Positions 9,042-19,984 of a stretch of 64,000 bases of DNA are shown in pieces; the stretch's first letter is position 1, and the number at the start of each line of letters is the position of its first letter. The position numbers and the translations under genes are program-made. The stretch covers positions 1-64,000 of the forward strand of contig CABQIK010000004.1 in the NCBI GenBank assembly GCA_902464275.1, in the 5' to 3' direction. This stretch comes from an uncultured Alphaproteobacteria bacterium. Its GTDB lineage: Bacteria > Pseudomonadota > Alphaproteobacteria > RF32 > CAG-239. The notes under the pieces were generated by a model, which saw only the letters and a program-made list of their open reading frames with translations, made no database searches and had not been told where the DNA came from.

Positions 9042-10295
9042 ATGTATTTAAAGGAATTGAAAGATAAATCTCCGCAGGAGTTATTGACATGGGCGGAAGA
9101 TTTAGGTGTTGAAGACGCATCTTCCATGCGGGTTCAAGATTTGGTTTTTGCCATTATGAAAAAAATTGCCTCAGAAGATAACGTTATATACGGTGACGGC
9201 GTTATTGAGGTTTTGCAAGACGGTTTTGGTTTTTTACGTTCTTCAAAGTCAAACTATTTGGCAAGTCCTGATGATATTTATGTTTCGCCGGCACAAGTTA
9301 AAAAGTTTGGTTTACGAACAGGCGATACTGTTGAAGGCGAAATCAGAGCTCCGAAAGATAACGAGCGTTACTTTGCATTAACCAAAATTAATACCATTAA
9401 CTATGAAGACCCGGAAAAATCAAAGTTAAGAGTTAATTTTGACAACTTAACTCCGTTGTATCCGACTAAAAAACTTAATTTTGATATTATTTGCGGCGAA
9501 AAAGATTATACCACCCGCGTTATTGACTTAATTGCTCCGCAAGGTAAAGGTCAGCGCGGACTTATTGTGGCTCCGCCGCGTACCGGTAAAACCGTTATGC
9601 TGCAAAATATTGCTCATGCCATTGCGGTTAACCACCCTGAAGTTTACTTAATAGTGCTTTTAATTGACGAGCGTCCGGAAGAAGTTACCGATATGACGCG
9701 CTCGGTAAAAGGCGAGGTTATTTCATCAACCTTTGATGAGCCGGCAACGCGCCATGTTCAAGTGGCGGAATTGGTAATTGAAAAGGCCAAGCGCTTGGTT
9801 GAAACCAAAAAAGACGTGGTTATTTTGCTTGATTCTATAACTCGTTTAGGGCGCGCGTATAACGCGGTTGTTCCGTCATCCGGAAAAGTTTTAACCGGCG
9901 GTGTTGACGCTAATGCTTTGCAGCGTCCGAAACGTTTGCTCGGCGCGGCTCGTAATGTGGAAGAAGGCGGTTCGTTAACTATTATTGCCACCGCTTTGAT
10001 TGATACCGGTTCGCGTATGGACGAGGTTATTTTTGAAGAGTTTAAAGGTACCGGTAACTCTGAAATTATTCTTGACCGCAAACTTACCGATAAACGTTTG
10101 TTCCCGACTATTGATATTACTCGTTCGGGAACGCGCAAAGAAGAACTCTTGGTTGATAAAACAACGCTTTCAAAGATGTGGGTTTTGCGCCGTGTGTTAA
10201 TGCAAATGGGCATGACCGACGGTATGGAGTTTTTACTTGATAAGCTCAGAATGTCTAAAGATAATCAAGATTTCTTTAACAATATGAATAGTTAA
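9042..10295 (+). CDS. rho: Transcription termination factor Rho
   Basis: Hexameric RNA-dependent ATPase for factor-dependent termination. An N-terminal Rho-N helical domain ([13 protein letters not shown]) and a cold-shock-like RNA-binding domain ([15 protein letters not shown]) come first. Then come Walker A APPRTGKT at residues 177-184, Walker [18 protein letters not shown], and the Q and R loops. The start at 9042 gives the family-like [11 protein letters not shown] and has AAAAAGG upstream; an ATG at 9012 in frame would add ten atypical residues. Length 417 is normal. It is the first gene right of the candidate origin. Confidence 0.96.
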   Translation: MYLKELKDKSPQELLTWAEDLGVEDASSMRVQDLVFAIMKKIASEDNVIYGDGVIEVLQDGFGFLRSSKSNYLASPDDIYVSPAQVKKFGLRTGDTVEGEIRAPKDNERYFALTKINTINYEDPEKSKLRVNFDNLTPLYPTKKLNFDIICGEKDYTTRVIDLIAPQGKGQRGLIVAPPRTGKTVMLQNIAHAIAVNHPEVYLIVLLIDERPEEVTDMTRSVKGEVISSTFDEPATRHVQVAELVIEKAKRLVETKKDVVILLDSITRLGRAYNAVVPSSGKVLTGGVDANALQRPKRLLGAARNVEEGGSLTIIATALIDTGSRMDEVIFEEFKGTGNSEIILDRKLTDKRLFPTIDITRSGTRKEELLVDKTTLSKMWVLRRVLMQMGMTDGMEFLLDKLRMSKDNQDFFNNMNS

Positions 10296-10321
10296 TTTTT
10301 ATATTTAACGGGCTCTTGCTT

Positions 10322-10369
10322 GCAACTTTTTCTCTTATGTGCTTTTTGCGCGTTACGGGAAAAAGTTGC
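10322..10369. repeat. 11-bp inverted repeat between convergent rho and response regulator
   Basis: GCAACTTTTTC at 10322-10332 is perfectly complementary to 10359-10369, with a 26-base loop. There is no U-run directly after the stem on either strand, so it is not a classical intrinsic terminator. It may still form the 3' end of one or both convergent transcripts. Confidence 0.5.
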
Positions 10370-10399
10370 GGCGCATCAGCTTTGTTATCGGCAAAATTT

Positions 10400-11029
10400 T
10401 TAAATAAGACCCATTTTTTGAGCGGTGATTACCGCTTGGGTGCGATTGGTTACGTTTAATGAGCGTAACAAAGCGTTAATATGAAGTTTGACCGTTGCTT
10501 CAGATACTCCCATTTCATACGCAATCTGTTTATTGGATTTTCCTTCCGCAATCAAATCAAGCACTTGTGATTGGCGATTGGTTAAGCTTTTTACGGTTAC
10601 CTTATAATGAGGTGTTTCAGAAATTTCAGTATCGTTTTTACTTAAAGCCGGAGGAATATAACTTCCGCCGTTTAAAATAGTTTTCAGCGCTTGTTTAACA
10701 GTTTTACTTTCAGAGCGTTTAGGGATAAAACCTTTGATGTTTTTATCTAAAATTTTGCGTATTTTACGAATATCTTCACAGGCGGAAACAGCAATAATTT
10801 TAATATCAGGCGCTTTTTGATGCAAGAGTTTTACACCTTCATCCCATTTAACATCAGCCATATCTAAATCAAGAATAATAAAATTTATTCCGCTTTCTTC
10901 ATAAATTATTTTTACGGCTTGCGAAAAATTGGAGGCTTGAATAATGATGGTATCAGGAAATTGTTGTTCCAAATCAAGAGCTAAACGGTCGCGGTATAAA
11001 GGGTGTTCATCGGCAATCAAAATTTTCAT
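10400..11029 (-). CDS. NarL/FixJ-family response regulator
   Basis: A 209-residue two-domain regulator. The receiver has acidic residues D7 and E8, the phospho-acceptor D54 (FIILDLD) and the IPK lysine. The C-terminal LuxR-type helix-turn-helix reads SLTNRQSQVLDLIAEGKSNK then VSEATVKLHINALLRSL. It would bind DNA as a dimer after phosphorylation. No partner histidine kinase is adjacent, so the input is unknown. The gene is monocistronic, convergent with rho, with AAGGAG before the start. Confidence 0.88.
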   Translation of the reverse strand: MKILIADEHPLYRDRLALDLEQQFPDTIIIQASNFSQAVKIIYEESGINFIILDLDMADVKWDEGVKLLHQKAPDIKIIAVSACEDIRKIRKILDKNIKGFIPKRSESKTVKQALKTILNGGSYIPPALSKNDTEISETPHYKVTVKSLTNRQSQVLDLIAEGKSNKQIAYEMGVSEATVKLHINALLRSLNVTNRTQAVITAQKMGLI

Positions 11030-11156
11030 GATAAAATTCTCCTTAAATTGTGCAGGTACGCTGCTTTGATTGCAAATATAGTCTTAACTGCAATCATTTA
11101 AAGTGTATTTATCTAAAAAATGTGATGGTTATATTTTTTAGAAAAGTCCGGCAGTT

Positions 11157-11609
11157 CTAAAGTTCAATATATTCAATACCGGCTTCTTTGAACATCTGGG
11201 CAGAATATTCAAGTTTATCGCGCCATGTTCCTTTAGGTGAATTTTCATCAATTACAATTTTGTTGGTGATAACCATTTTTATGCCGGCTTGAATTATGGC
11301 TCGCGCGCAATCGGTGCACGGGGCGTGCGTTGCATATAAAACGCAGCCTTTTAAAGATGTTCCGGTCAAGCAGGCGTTGTAAATTGCGTTTCGCTCGGCG
11401 TGTTCAAAAAAATCGTATTTTGTGGGGCGTTCCATACGTTCGGATATATTGTCGTCAACACCGCGAACCAAGCCGTTATATCCGGTTGCTCTGATTTCAC
11501 GGTCAGGGCCGACCACAACGGCTCCGGTTTTGGTTGACGGGTCTTTTGACCATGACGCAACCAAAAAAGCAAGCTCCATAAAGCGATGATGCCATTTATC
11601 CGAAAACAT
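11157..11609 (-). CDS. dCMP deaminase-family zinc enzyme (ComEB-like)
   Basis: Cytidine/deoxycytidylate deaminase fold, 150 residues. The zinc site is HAE at 70-72 with the catalytic glutamate, and PCTDC at 97-101. The N-terminal part (WSKDPSTKTGAVVVGPDREI) is typical of dCMP deaminases, which supply dUMP for thymidylate synthesis. It lacks a fused partner domain. It stands alone between the response regulator and enolase and is divergent from eno. Confidence 0.87.
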   Translation of the reverse strand: MFSDKWHHRFMELAFLVASWSKDPSTKTGAVVVGPDREIRATGYNGLVRGVDDNISERMERPTKYDFFEHAERNAIYNACLTGTSLKGCVLYATHAPCTDCARAIIQAGIKMVITNKIVIDENSPKGTWRDKLEYSAQMFKEAGIEYIEL

Positions 11610-11755
11610 AAAACTTCTCCGTTAAAACATATATATAATACTTTTATAATCTTAATAAAAAACTAATTTTATGACAAAATGTTGTAAAATGAAACAGGTT
11701 GCTCTTGACAACAGCTTAAAAATATCCCAATTTAACAGCAGTGATTTTTATTTAA

Positions 11756-13048
<1,293 letters not shown>

Positions 13049-13075
13049 TTTTTTGATCTAGTTTTATGAGTTTTA

Positions 13076-13111
13076 ATTATCCGGAGCTATTAAACTCCGG
13101 ATAATTTTTTT
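13076..13111 (+). terminator. Intrinsic terminator after eno
   Basis: An 11-bp perfect stem (ATTATCCGGAG at 13076-13086 with 13095-13105) and an eight-base loop are followed by a T-rich run. Confidence 0.9.
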
Positions 13112-13190
13112 AAGTATATCTGTTAAAAATAAGTTGAGAAATATATCAGATGTTTTTATACTTTACATAAACTCAAAAGGCCGGTGAAAA

Positions 13191-16100
13191 ATGCAAAATC
13201 CAAAATTTATACATCTGCGCGTACACACCGCGTATTCATTGTCTGAGGGCGCTATTAAAATAGGCGACCTTATTCATTATTTGCATCAAAAAAATATTCC
13301 GGCGATAGCGGTTACCGACAGCGGTAATATGTTTGGCGGCAAAGCGTTTTCAAAATATGCCTCAGAAGAGGGGGTTAAACCGATTTTGGGCTGCACATTT
13401 TTTATGCGTAATCCTGATTCGGATGATTTGTTGCGCACAAAGGGCAAAGCGGTTGAGCGCGATAAGTTAATTTTATTGGTGATGAACGCTACCGGCTATG
13501 AAAACATTATGAAGCTGATGAAGCTGTTTTATTTGGATAATACCGCCAACGGTGATGATCCGCAGCTTAAATATTCTGATTTAGAAAAATATAATGAAGG
13601 CTTAATAGCTTTAACCGGCGGCGTTGACGGGGTAATCGGGCGCTTATTGCTTGAAAACCGCGCGGAAGAAGCTGAGCAGATGGTGCAGGAGTTGCAAAAA
13701 ATTTTTGGCGAGCGCTTGTATATGGAAGTGTCGCGAATCGGTTTAGAAAGTGAGCAAAAAACCGAACAAAGTTTTATTGATTTTGCTTATAAGTATAATA
13801 TTCCGTTGGTGGCAACCAATGAAGTTTTCTTTTTTGACCAAAGTATGTATGAAGCGCATGATGCCTTAATATGTATTGCAGCCGGCGAGGTTTTGGCCAA
13901 TGATAAGCGAAAACATTTTTCACCAAACAATCGCTTGCGTTCTGAAGAAGAAATGCTTGATTTGTTTAAGGATTTGCCGGAAGCGGTGGAAAATACGGTT
14001 AAAATTGCGCAAAGATGTAATTATCTTTCAACTAAAGTAAAGCCCCTGCTTCCTATTTTTGAATGCCCGGACGGTAAAACGCAAGATGAATATATTACGG
14101 AAGAAGCTCATAAAGGCTTGGCCGAGCGCATGCAAAAGCATGTTTATTTTGAGGATATGACCGATGAGCAGAAGGCCGAAATTGATAAAAAATATTATGA
14201 GCGTTTGGAGTATGAGCTAAGCGTTATTAAACGTATGGGTTTTCCGGGATATTTTTTAATCGTGTCGGACTTTATCCGTTGGTCTAAAACGCACGGTGTT
14301 CCGGTGGGGCCGGGGCGTGGTTCCGGCGCCGGTTCTATTGTGGCATGGTCGATGAAAATTACCGAACTTGATCCGATTAAGCTTGATTTGTTGTTTGAAA
14401 GATTTTTGAATCCGGATCGTGTAAATATGCCGGATTTTGACGTTGACTTTTGTCAGGAAAACCGTTTTAAAACTATTGAATATGTGCAAAATAAATACGG
14501 GTTTGACCATGTGGCGCAAATTATTACGTACGGTAAATTGCAGTCAAAAGCGGTTATCAGAGATGTGGCGCGCGTATTGCAAATGCCATATACGCAGGCG
14601 GATAAAATTTCAAAAATGATACCGAATCCGGTACAAGGCAAAAATGTTTCATTGCAGGAAGCGCTTGATCAGGTGCCGGAATTAGAAGATATGCGCCAAC
14701 ATGACCCGCAGGTAAATAAGCTTTTTGATATTGCCATGAAGCTTGAAGGGCTGTATCGTCATTCAGGTGTGCACGCTGCCGGCGTGGTTATCGGTGACCG
14801 TCCTCTTGACCAACTGGTTCCGCTTTATAAAGATCCGAAAGCGGATATGCCGGTTACACAGTATGATATGAAATATGTTGAAGAAACAGGTTTAATTAAG
14901 TTTGACTTTTTGGGCTTAAAAACCTTGACCGTAATTAAAAAGGCGGTGGATTGGATTAAAAAGGTTAAAGGAATTGATTTAGATATGGATTCCATACCTT
15001 TGGACGATAAGCCGACTTATGAAATGATGCAGCGCGGTGATACGGCGGCGGTATTTCAGTTTGAATCGGCGGGTATGAAAGATGTTCATAAGCAGATAAA
15101 GCCTGACCGTTTTGAAGATTTAATCGCGATTGTGTCGCTGTATCGTCCGGGACCGATGGATAATATTCCGACTTATATTAAACGTAAACACGGCGAAGAA
15201 GAAATTACGTATTTGCATCCGAGTCTGGCGCCTATTTTGGATGAAACATACGGAATTATGGTTTATCAGGAACAGGTTATGAATATTGCCCGCGCGCTTG
15301 GCGGATATACCATGGGCGAAGCCGATAAACTCCGTAAAGTTATGGGTAAAAAACAACGCGAGGAGATTCCGAAGCAACGCGAAAAGTTTACTAAGGGCGC
15401 GATTGCCAACGGTATAAGCGAAGATGTGGCCAAAAGTATTTTTGACCAGATGGAAAAATTTGCCTCGTACGGATTTAATAAATCACATGCGGCGGCATAT
15501 TCGCTTATTTCATACCAAACCGCATATCTTAAAGCGCACTATCCGGTTGAATTTATGTGCGCGGTAATGGATTTGGATATTATCAATACCGATAAACTGG
15601 CGTTTTTTGTGGCGGAATGCCGCTCAACCGGTATGGAAATTTTAAAACCGGATATTAATTTGTCGGATGCCGATTTTAGAGTGGAAGACAATAAAATACG
15701 TTATGCTTTGGGAGCGGTTAAAGGCGTTGGTTCATCTTATATGCAGGGGATTGTGGCCGAGCGTGAAAAAAACGGTCCGTTTAAGAGTATCTCAGATTTT
15801 TGTAATCGCGTTGATATTAAAAACGTTAACCGCAAACAGATGTATCAGTTGGTTAAAGCCGGCGCGTTTGATTGTTTGGAAAAAAACAGAGCGATGCTCT
15901 GTGAAAACGTTGATGTGATGGTCAGCAATATTTTTGCGTCTTCTGAAACTAAAAAAAGCGAGCAGCAATCTTTGTTCGGTTCAGAAGAATTATGCAACAA
16001 AATTAAATTTAAAGAAGTTCCCGATTGGCCTAATTTGGAAAAATTACGCCACGAGGCGGAAGCCATCGGTTTTTATTTATCGGCGCATCCTCTTGATATT

Positions 16101-16664
16101 TATGCCGAAAGCGCTAAAAAACTCGGCGTTAAAAATTGTACCGATGTTTCAAGAAACTTAAAAACCGGCGATAGTATTAAGGCAAATATTGCTGTTTGTG
16201 TGGAAAGTTTTCGCAAGCGCTTGGGAAAATCAGGCAAACCATATGCTTTTGTCGGGCTTTCAGATGCCTCAGGCACCATAGAAGCGTTTTTATTTTCAGA
16301 CGGGTTGGCTAAATATGAAAATATTTTAAACTCGGATGATCCGGTATTGGTAAAAATTACCATAGATAAAAAAACGGAAGAAGCGGCGCCGCTTGTTATG
16401 ATAAACTCGGTTAAAAAACTTGATGAAGCCATTACCGAGCAGGCAAAAGGTTTGATTATTACCATTACAAGCATCAGCGCGGTTAAGCAGTTAAAAGAAA
16501 TTTTACAAACAGATAGAAAGGGAGCTAATAAAATATATATTATACCTGATATTCCGGATTGGGATTTAAGGTTTGAGCTTCCGGACGGATATGCCTTTTA
16601 TGATACGGGAATTATTACTAAAATCAGGAGTATTGCCGGTATCAGCGATGTTAAGGAGATATAA
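13191..16664 (+). CDS. dnaE: DNA polymerase III alpha subunit
   Basis: Replicative polymerase of 1,157 residues. It opens with the PHP domain (FIHLRVHTAYSL, two metal-type histidines present). The polymerase core follows, with the GPGRGSGAGSIVAW segment, the catalytic PDFDVDF aspartates D415/D417/D419 and the FNKSHAAAYSLISYQTAYLK helix. A helix-hairpin-helix and an OB-fold (SIKANIAVCVESFRKR) lie near the C-terminus. It works with DnaQ, encoded 5 kb away. The stop is one base before the next start, which has an AAGGAGAT site inside the dnaE end, so the two are coupled. Confidence 0.97.
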   Translation: MQNPKFIHLRVHTAYSLSEGAIKIGDLIHYLHQKNIPAIAVTDSGNMFGGKAFSKYASEEGVKPILGCTFFMRNPDSDDLLRTKGKAVERDKLILLVMNATGYENIMKLMKLFYLDNTANGDDPQLKYSDLEKYNEGLIALTGGVDGVIGRLLLENRAEEAEQMVQELQKIFGERLYMEVSRIGLESEQKTEQSFIDFAYKYNIPLVATNEVFFFDQSMYEAHDALICIAAGEVLANDKRKHFSPNNRLRSEEEMLDLFKDLPEAVENTVKIAQRCNYLSTKVKPLLPIFECPDGKTQDEYITEEAHKGLAERMQKHVYFEDMTDEQKAEIDKKYYERLEYELSVIKRMGFPGYFLIVSDFIRWSKTHGVPVGPGRGSGAGSIVAWSMKITELDPIKLDLLFERFLNPDRVNMPDFDVDFCQENRFKTIEYVQNKYGFDHVAQIITYGKLQSKAVIRDVARVLQMPYTQADKISKMIPNPVQGKNVSLQEALDQVPELEDMRQHDPQVNKLFDIAMKLEGLYRHSGVHAAGVVIGDRPLDQLVPLYKDPKADMPVTQYDMKYVEETGLIKFDFLGLKTLTVIKKAVDWIKKVKGIDLDMDSIPLDDKPTYEMMQRGDTAAVFQFESAGMKDVHKQIKPDRFEDLIAIVSLYRPGPMDNIPTYIKRKHGEEEITYLHPSLAPILDETYGIMVYQEQVMNIARALGGYTMGEADKLRKVMGKKQREEIPKQREKFTKGAIANGISEDVAKSIFDQMEKFASYGFNKSHAAAYSLISYQTAYLKAHYPVEFMCAVMDLDIINTDKLAFFVAECRSTGMEILKPDINLSDADFRVEDNKIRYALGAVKGVGSSYMQGIVAEREKNGPFKSISDFCNRVDIKNVNRKQMYQLVKAGAFDCLEKNRAMLCENVDVMVSNIFASSETKKSEQQSLFGSEELCNKIKFKEVPDWPNLEKLRHEAEAIGFYLSAHPLDIYAESAKKLGVKNCTDVSRNLKTGDSIKANIAVCVESFRKRLGKSGKPYAFVGLSDASGTIEAFLFSDGLAKYENILNSDDPVLVKITIDKKTEEAAPLVMINSVKKLDEAITEQAKGLIITITSISAVKQLKEILQTDRKGANKIYIIPDIPDWDLRFELPDGYAFYDTGIITKIRSIAGISDVKEI

Positions 16665-16665
16665 A

Positions 16666-17430
16666 ATGGAAAATAACGCATATTCATTAATTAAAGGTGC
16701 GGTTAACCCGTTATGGACCATATCGGAAAAATTACCTGATTTTGTTAAAATCGCAGGTGTTTTTGCGTTGTTTTTAACGGTGTTATCATATATTTTCGGT
16801 CAAACTTATGTGTGTGTTTTTGCTTCAGAAACAGATATTGCGTTACCTTGTTTGGGAAGTTCGTTTGTTTATTTTCCGTATTTGATAATAAAACTGTTGA
16901 TAATAAACATTTTTATAATTTATTGGCTTAAAAAAGTGTTGCTTAATCAGCCTTTTAATAAAAATATGGCGGCAAAGGGCGTTGGTTTGTTTTTTTTGTT
17001 TATTATACTTAATTTAGTGCCGCTTGTATCAGCTTTTTTATTATTGGTTCGTGTGCCTAATCCGGTATGGCAGATTGAGCTTTTGTATTTTTTTGTTGTG
17101 TCACTTGGTTTTTGGGTTCCGTTTGTTTTAATGCGCTTTTATGCCGTTTTTATAGGTATTTTATCAGGATGTAATCAAAAAATGATAAAACCGGTTTGGC
17201 AAAATACCGGCGGATTTGGCGCCAAAATTGTTACTTCAGGCATAATTGTTTATATGATATGTATTTTGAGCGTTATCAGTCTTAATTCCATAATTGCAAG
17301 ATTTTCGTGGGTTTTGCCGTTGCAACTTTATAATTTTGTGGCGGAGATGTTGTTTAATTTTATAATTTTATTTGTGGTTACCCTCATTGTTAATTTTATG
17401 AATTATCAAAAGCAAGTGTTTTTAAAATAA
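16666..17430 (+). CDS. Integral membrane protein of unknown function
   Basis: A 254-residue, strongly hydrophobic protein with about five or six predicted membrane segments, for example around FVKIAGVFALFLTVLSYIF, IIKLLIINIFIIYWL and LFFLFIILNLVPLVSAFLLL. I do not recognise a named family. The ATG at 16666 has an ideal AAGGAGATATAAA ribosome site; the longer frame from 16573 runs inside dnaE and is rejected. It starts one base after dnaE. No catalytic motif is visible, so its role with the polymerase, if any, is unknown. Confidence 0.8.
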   Translation: MENNAYSLIKGAVNPLWTISEKLPDFVKIAGVFALFLTVLSYIFGQTYVCVFASETDIALPCLGSSFVYFPYLIIKLLIINIFIIYWLKKVLLNQPFNKNMAAKGVGLFFLFIILNLVPLVSAFLLLVRVPNPVWQIELLYFFVVSLGFWVPFVLMRFYAVFIGILSGCNQKMIKPVWQNTGGFGAKIVTSGIIVYMICILSVISLNSIIARFSWVLPLQLYNFVAEMLFNFIILFVVTLIVNFMNYQKQVFLK

Positions 17431-17431
17431 A

Positions 17432-17458
17432 AAATTCCGGTTTTATCCGGAATCTTTC
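17432..17458. terminator. Bidirectional terminator hairpin
   Basis: ATTCCGG at 17434-17440 pairs with 17447-17453. A-rich sequence lies to the left and T-rich to the right, so it could serve both convergent genes. It overlaps the 3' end of the leftward 84-codon gene. Confidence 0.6.
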
Positions 17459-17697
17459 TGAGTCTTTTTCAGGGTGGCATTAAATTCGGTAATGCACCGG
17501 AAAGCATGGCATTTGCACAGGTGATTGTTAAGCTCTGCGCCGCAGTAAGGGCATAACTCAACAATGCGTTTTGCAGTGTAAACTTTGTGGACGGTAGGAA
17601 AGCCGTTTTCGTACGGGATAAAAATATATGCCGGACGACCGTCTGATACTTTAATTTCCCTTAAATATAAAGGAAGATCTTCTTTTTTGATGTACAT
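17443..17697 (-). CDS. Small Cys-rich (zinc-ribbon-like) hypothetical protein
   Basis: An 84-residue protein of unknown function. CPYCG followed by LCKCHAFRC suggests a zinc-binding knuckle in the C-terminal half. The N-terminal half reads like a small beta domain (GRPAYIFIPYENGFPTVHKV). The ribosome site is weak (AAGA). It is flanked by a convergent membrane-protein gene and divergent serS. It is accepted because the Cys pairs are organised and the frame fills the gap, but it could be spurious. Confidence 0.55.
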   Translation of the reverse strand: MYIKKEDLPLYLREIKVSDGRPAYIFIPYENGFPTVHKVYTAKRIVELCPYCGAELNNHLCKCHAFRCITEFNATLKKTQKDSG

Positions 17698-17876
17698 AGT
17701 CTTAATGTTAATAATAAAACGATTGTCGGTAGTTTATTATTTATGAGTTTGATGTAAAGATTTATTGCAACATAAATCACAGATTTCTGCTCTTTTGTTC
17801 ATTTTTGTGTTGTAATTCTTGATAAAATTGGTAATCTGTGACAGGTTTAAAAATAAAATTTCGTAGGACGAAAAGT

Positions 17877-19166
17877 ATGTTTGATATTAAATTTATCACC
17901 GAAAATCCTGATTTGGTTAAAGAAGGAATTGCTAAAAAAGGCTACACCAAAGAAGATTTGGATATAGACGCTTTAATTGCTTTGTATAAAGATATTAACA
18001 AGCTTAAAACCTCATCACAGGCTTTGGCGGAAGAAAAAAACAAATTAAGCGCCTCCATTAAAAATGCCGCTCCCGATGAAAGAGCCGCGATTATTGCTAA
18101 AAGTAAAGCTATCGGTGAAGAATTTAAATCAGAACAAGAAAAACTGAATACCGAGCAGGAAAAGTTTGATTTGATGATGCTCAAAATGCCAAATCTGCCG
18201 TCGCCGGAAAGCCCGATTGGCCCTGATGACAGCGGTAATATTGTGCGCCGCCGCGTTGGCGAGTTGCCGCATTTTGATTTTACTCCGCGCGACCATATTG
18301 AGTTAATGGAATTAAACGATTGGTCGGAAATGGAAAGAATCGCCAAAGTTTCAGGCTCGCGCACTTACGCAATTAAGAATGATTTGGCAAAGTTAGAGCT
18401 TGCCATGCACATGATGGTGCTTGATAAACTGCGCGATAACGGTTTTACGGTGATTACGGTTCCTTCAATTTCAAAAGAAAAACCGCTGTACGGGCAGGGG
18501 TATTTGCCGTTTTCAAGAGATGAAGTTTATTACTTGCAACAAGATGATATTTATTTGTCGGGCACGGCTGAATTGATATTAAATTCTTTGCGCGCCGATG
18601 AAATTTTGCAAGAAAATGAACTGCCGGTTTTATATGCCGGATTTTCACCGTGTTTCCGCCGCGAAGCAGGCGCTGCCGGTAAAGATACCCGCGGTTTGGT
18701 GCGTGTTCACCAATTTATGAAAACCGAGCAATTTGTTATTTGTAAAAACGATATTAATGAAAGTGAAAAATGGCACCAAAAGCTGTTGCAAATTTCTGAA
18801 GAGGTTTTACAGGATTTGGAACTTCCGTATCAGGTTTTGGAAGTTTGCACCGGCGATATGGGCGCGCCCAAATACCGCCAGTATGATTTGGAAGCATGGG
18901 TTCCGAGCCAAAATTGCTATCGCGAAACACATTCTTGCTCAAATATTACCGATTGGCAGGCTCGTCGTACCAACTTGCGCTATCGTGACAATGCGGACGG
19001 TAAAGTAAAGTTTGCTCATACTTTGAACAATACCGGTATTGCAACGCCGAGAGCCTTGGTTCCGTTTATAGAAAATCATCAAAACGCAGACGGCACGGTT
19101 AATATTCCGGTAAAATTGCAGCCGTATATGGGCGGTAAAAAAGTTATCGGAAAAAATTGCAAATAG
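17877..19166 (+). CDS. serS: Seryl-tRNA synthetase
   Basis: Class II synthetase of 429 residues that charges tRNA-Ser. The N-terminal MFDIKFITENPDLVKEGIAKKG begins the tRNA-binding coiled coil, which continues to about residue 100. The class II core includes LYAGFSPCFRREAGAAGKDT (motif 2) and the C-terminal NNTGIATPRALVPFIENHQ (motif 3). The start at 17877 is preceded by TAGGACG; the 13-residue upstream extension in frame is not family-like. A strong terminator follows at 19175-19204. Confidence 0.96.
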   Translation: MFDIKFITENPDLVKEGIAKKGYTKEDLDIDALIALYKDINKLKTSSQALAEEKNKLSASIKNAAPDERAAIIAKSKAIGEEFKSEQEKLNTEQEKFDLMMLKMPNLPSPESPIGPDDSGNIVRRRVGELPHFDFTPRDHIELMELNDWSEMERIAKVSGSRTYAIKNDLAKLELAMHMMVLDKLRDNGFTVITVPSISKEKPLYGQGYLPFSRDEVYYLQQDDIYLSGTAELILNSLRADEILQENELPVLYAGFSPCFRREAGAAGKDTRGLVRVHQFMKTEQFVICKNDINESEKWHQKLLQISEEVLQDLELPYQVLEVCTGDMGAPKYRQYDLEAWVPSQNCYRETHSCSNITDWQARRTNLRYRDNADGKVKFAHTLNNTGIATPRALVPFIENHQNADGTVNIPVKLQPYMGGKKVIGKNCK

Positions 19167-19174
19167 TACATAAG

Positions 19175-19204
19175 CGGCGGTTTAGAAAATAAACCGCCGT
19201 TTTA
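19175..19204 (+). terminator. Intrinsic terminator after serS
   Basis: A 10-bp perfect stem (CGGCGGTTTA at 19175-19184 with 19190-19199) and a five-base loop are followed by TTTT. Confidence 0.9.
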
Positions 19205-19264
19205 ATTTAATAAGCTTGAATTGAGCGCTTAAAATCTTAATTATTACAAAGAGGTTTTAGTTTG

Positions 19265-19933
19265 ATGGAAAAGTTAAATTTAAAAGAACTTAAAGCAGCG
19301 GTTTTTGACTGGGATAATACGTTGGCGGAAAGCCGTACGGCGCTGGTTTTTTGCGTTAATCAGGTATTAAAAGAATATAATCTGCCGGAATGGGAGATTG
19401 TTAAAGCCAAACGAGATAACAATTTGTCGTTCAGAGATAATTTTCCGCGTATTTTTGGTGATAAAGCGGCGGAAGCTTATGAAAAATATACGCAAGTTTA
19501 TTTAAAAAATGTTGCCGGAATGATTAGTACCTTTCCGAAAACCGTTGATGTTTTGCAGTTTTTGAAGTCAAAAGAGGTAAAGCTGATGGTAATGAGCAAT
19601 AAAGACCGCAGGTTGCTTAATTATGAATTACCGTTGCTGTTTAACCCTGATTTGTTTGATAATGTGGTATGCGGTCATGAGGCGGCAAAAGATAAACCAT
19701 ATGGCGAGCATTTGTTTTGGACGCTGAAAAATATGTTTACGCCGCAGCAAATAAACAGACAAAACGTGTGGGTTATCGGTGACAGTCCGCAAGACAGTAC
19801 TTGCGCTGAAAATGCCGGCGCATTGCCGATACGAATCGGCAAATCTATTTGGAATGACGAAACTAAAGATACGTCAGGGATAGTGTTTTTTGATTCCTTT
19901 GTGGATTTTTATAAAACTCTGCTTTTATCTTGA
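19265..19933 (+). CDS. HAD-superfamily hydrolase
   Basis: A 222-residue HAD phosphatase. Motif I is AVFDWDNTLAES with aspartates at 15 and 17. Motif II is VMSNKDRR, the motif III lysine is in AAKDKPYGEH, and motif IV is VWVIGDSPQDSTCAENAGA. It resembles phosphoglycolate-phosphatase-like members, but the substrate is unknown. A TTG directly before the ATG could also serve as start; GAGG lies 7-10 bases upstream. It follows the serS terminator and precedes the AMMECR1-like gene. Confidence 0.82.
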   Translation: MEKLNLKELKAAVFDWDNTLAESRTALVFCVNQVLKEYNLPEWEIVKAKRDNNLSFRDNFPRIFGDKAAEAYEKYTQVYLKNVAGMISTFPKTVDVLQFLKSKEVKLMVMSNKDRRLLNYELPLLFNPDLFDNVVCGHEAAKDKPYGEHLFWTLKNMFTPQQINRQNVWVIGDSPQDSTCAENAGALPIRIGKSIWNDETKDTSGIVFFDSFVDFYKTLLLS

Positions 19934-19984
19934 GCAAAATAGAGTACATTAAAAACAAACAACACTTTGATTTTTGAAAATAAA

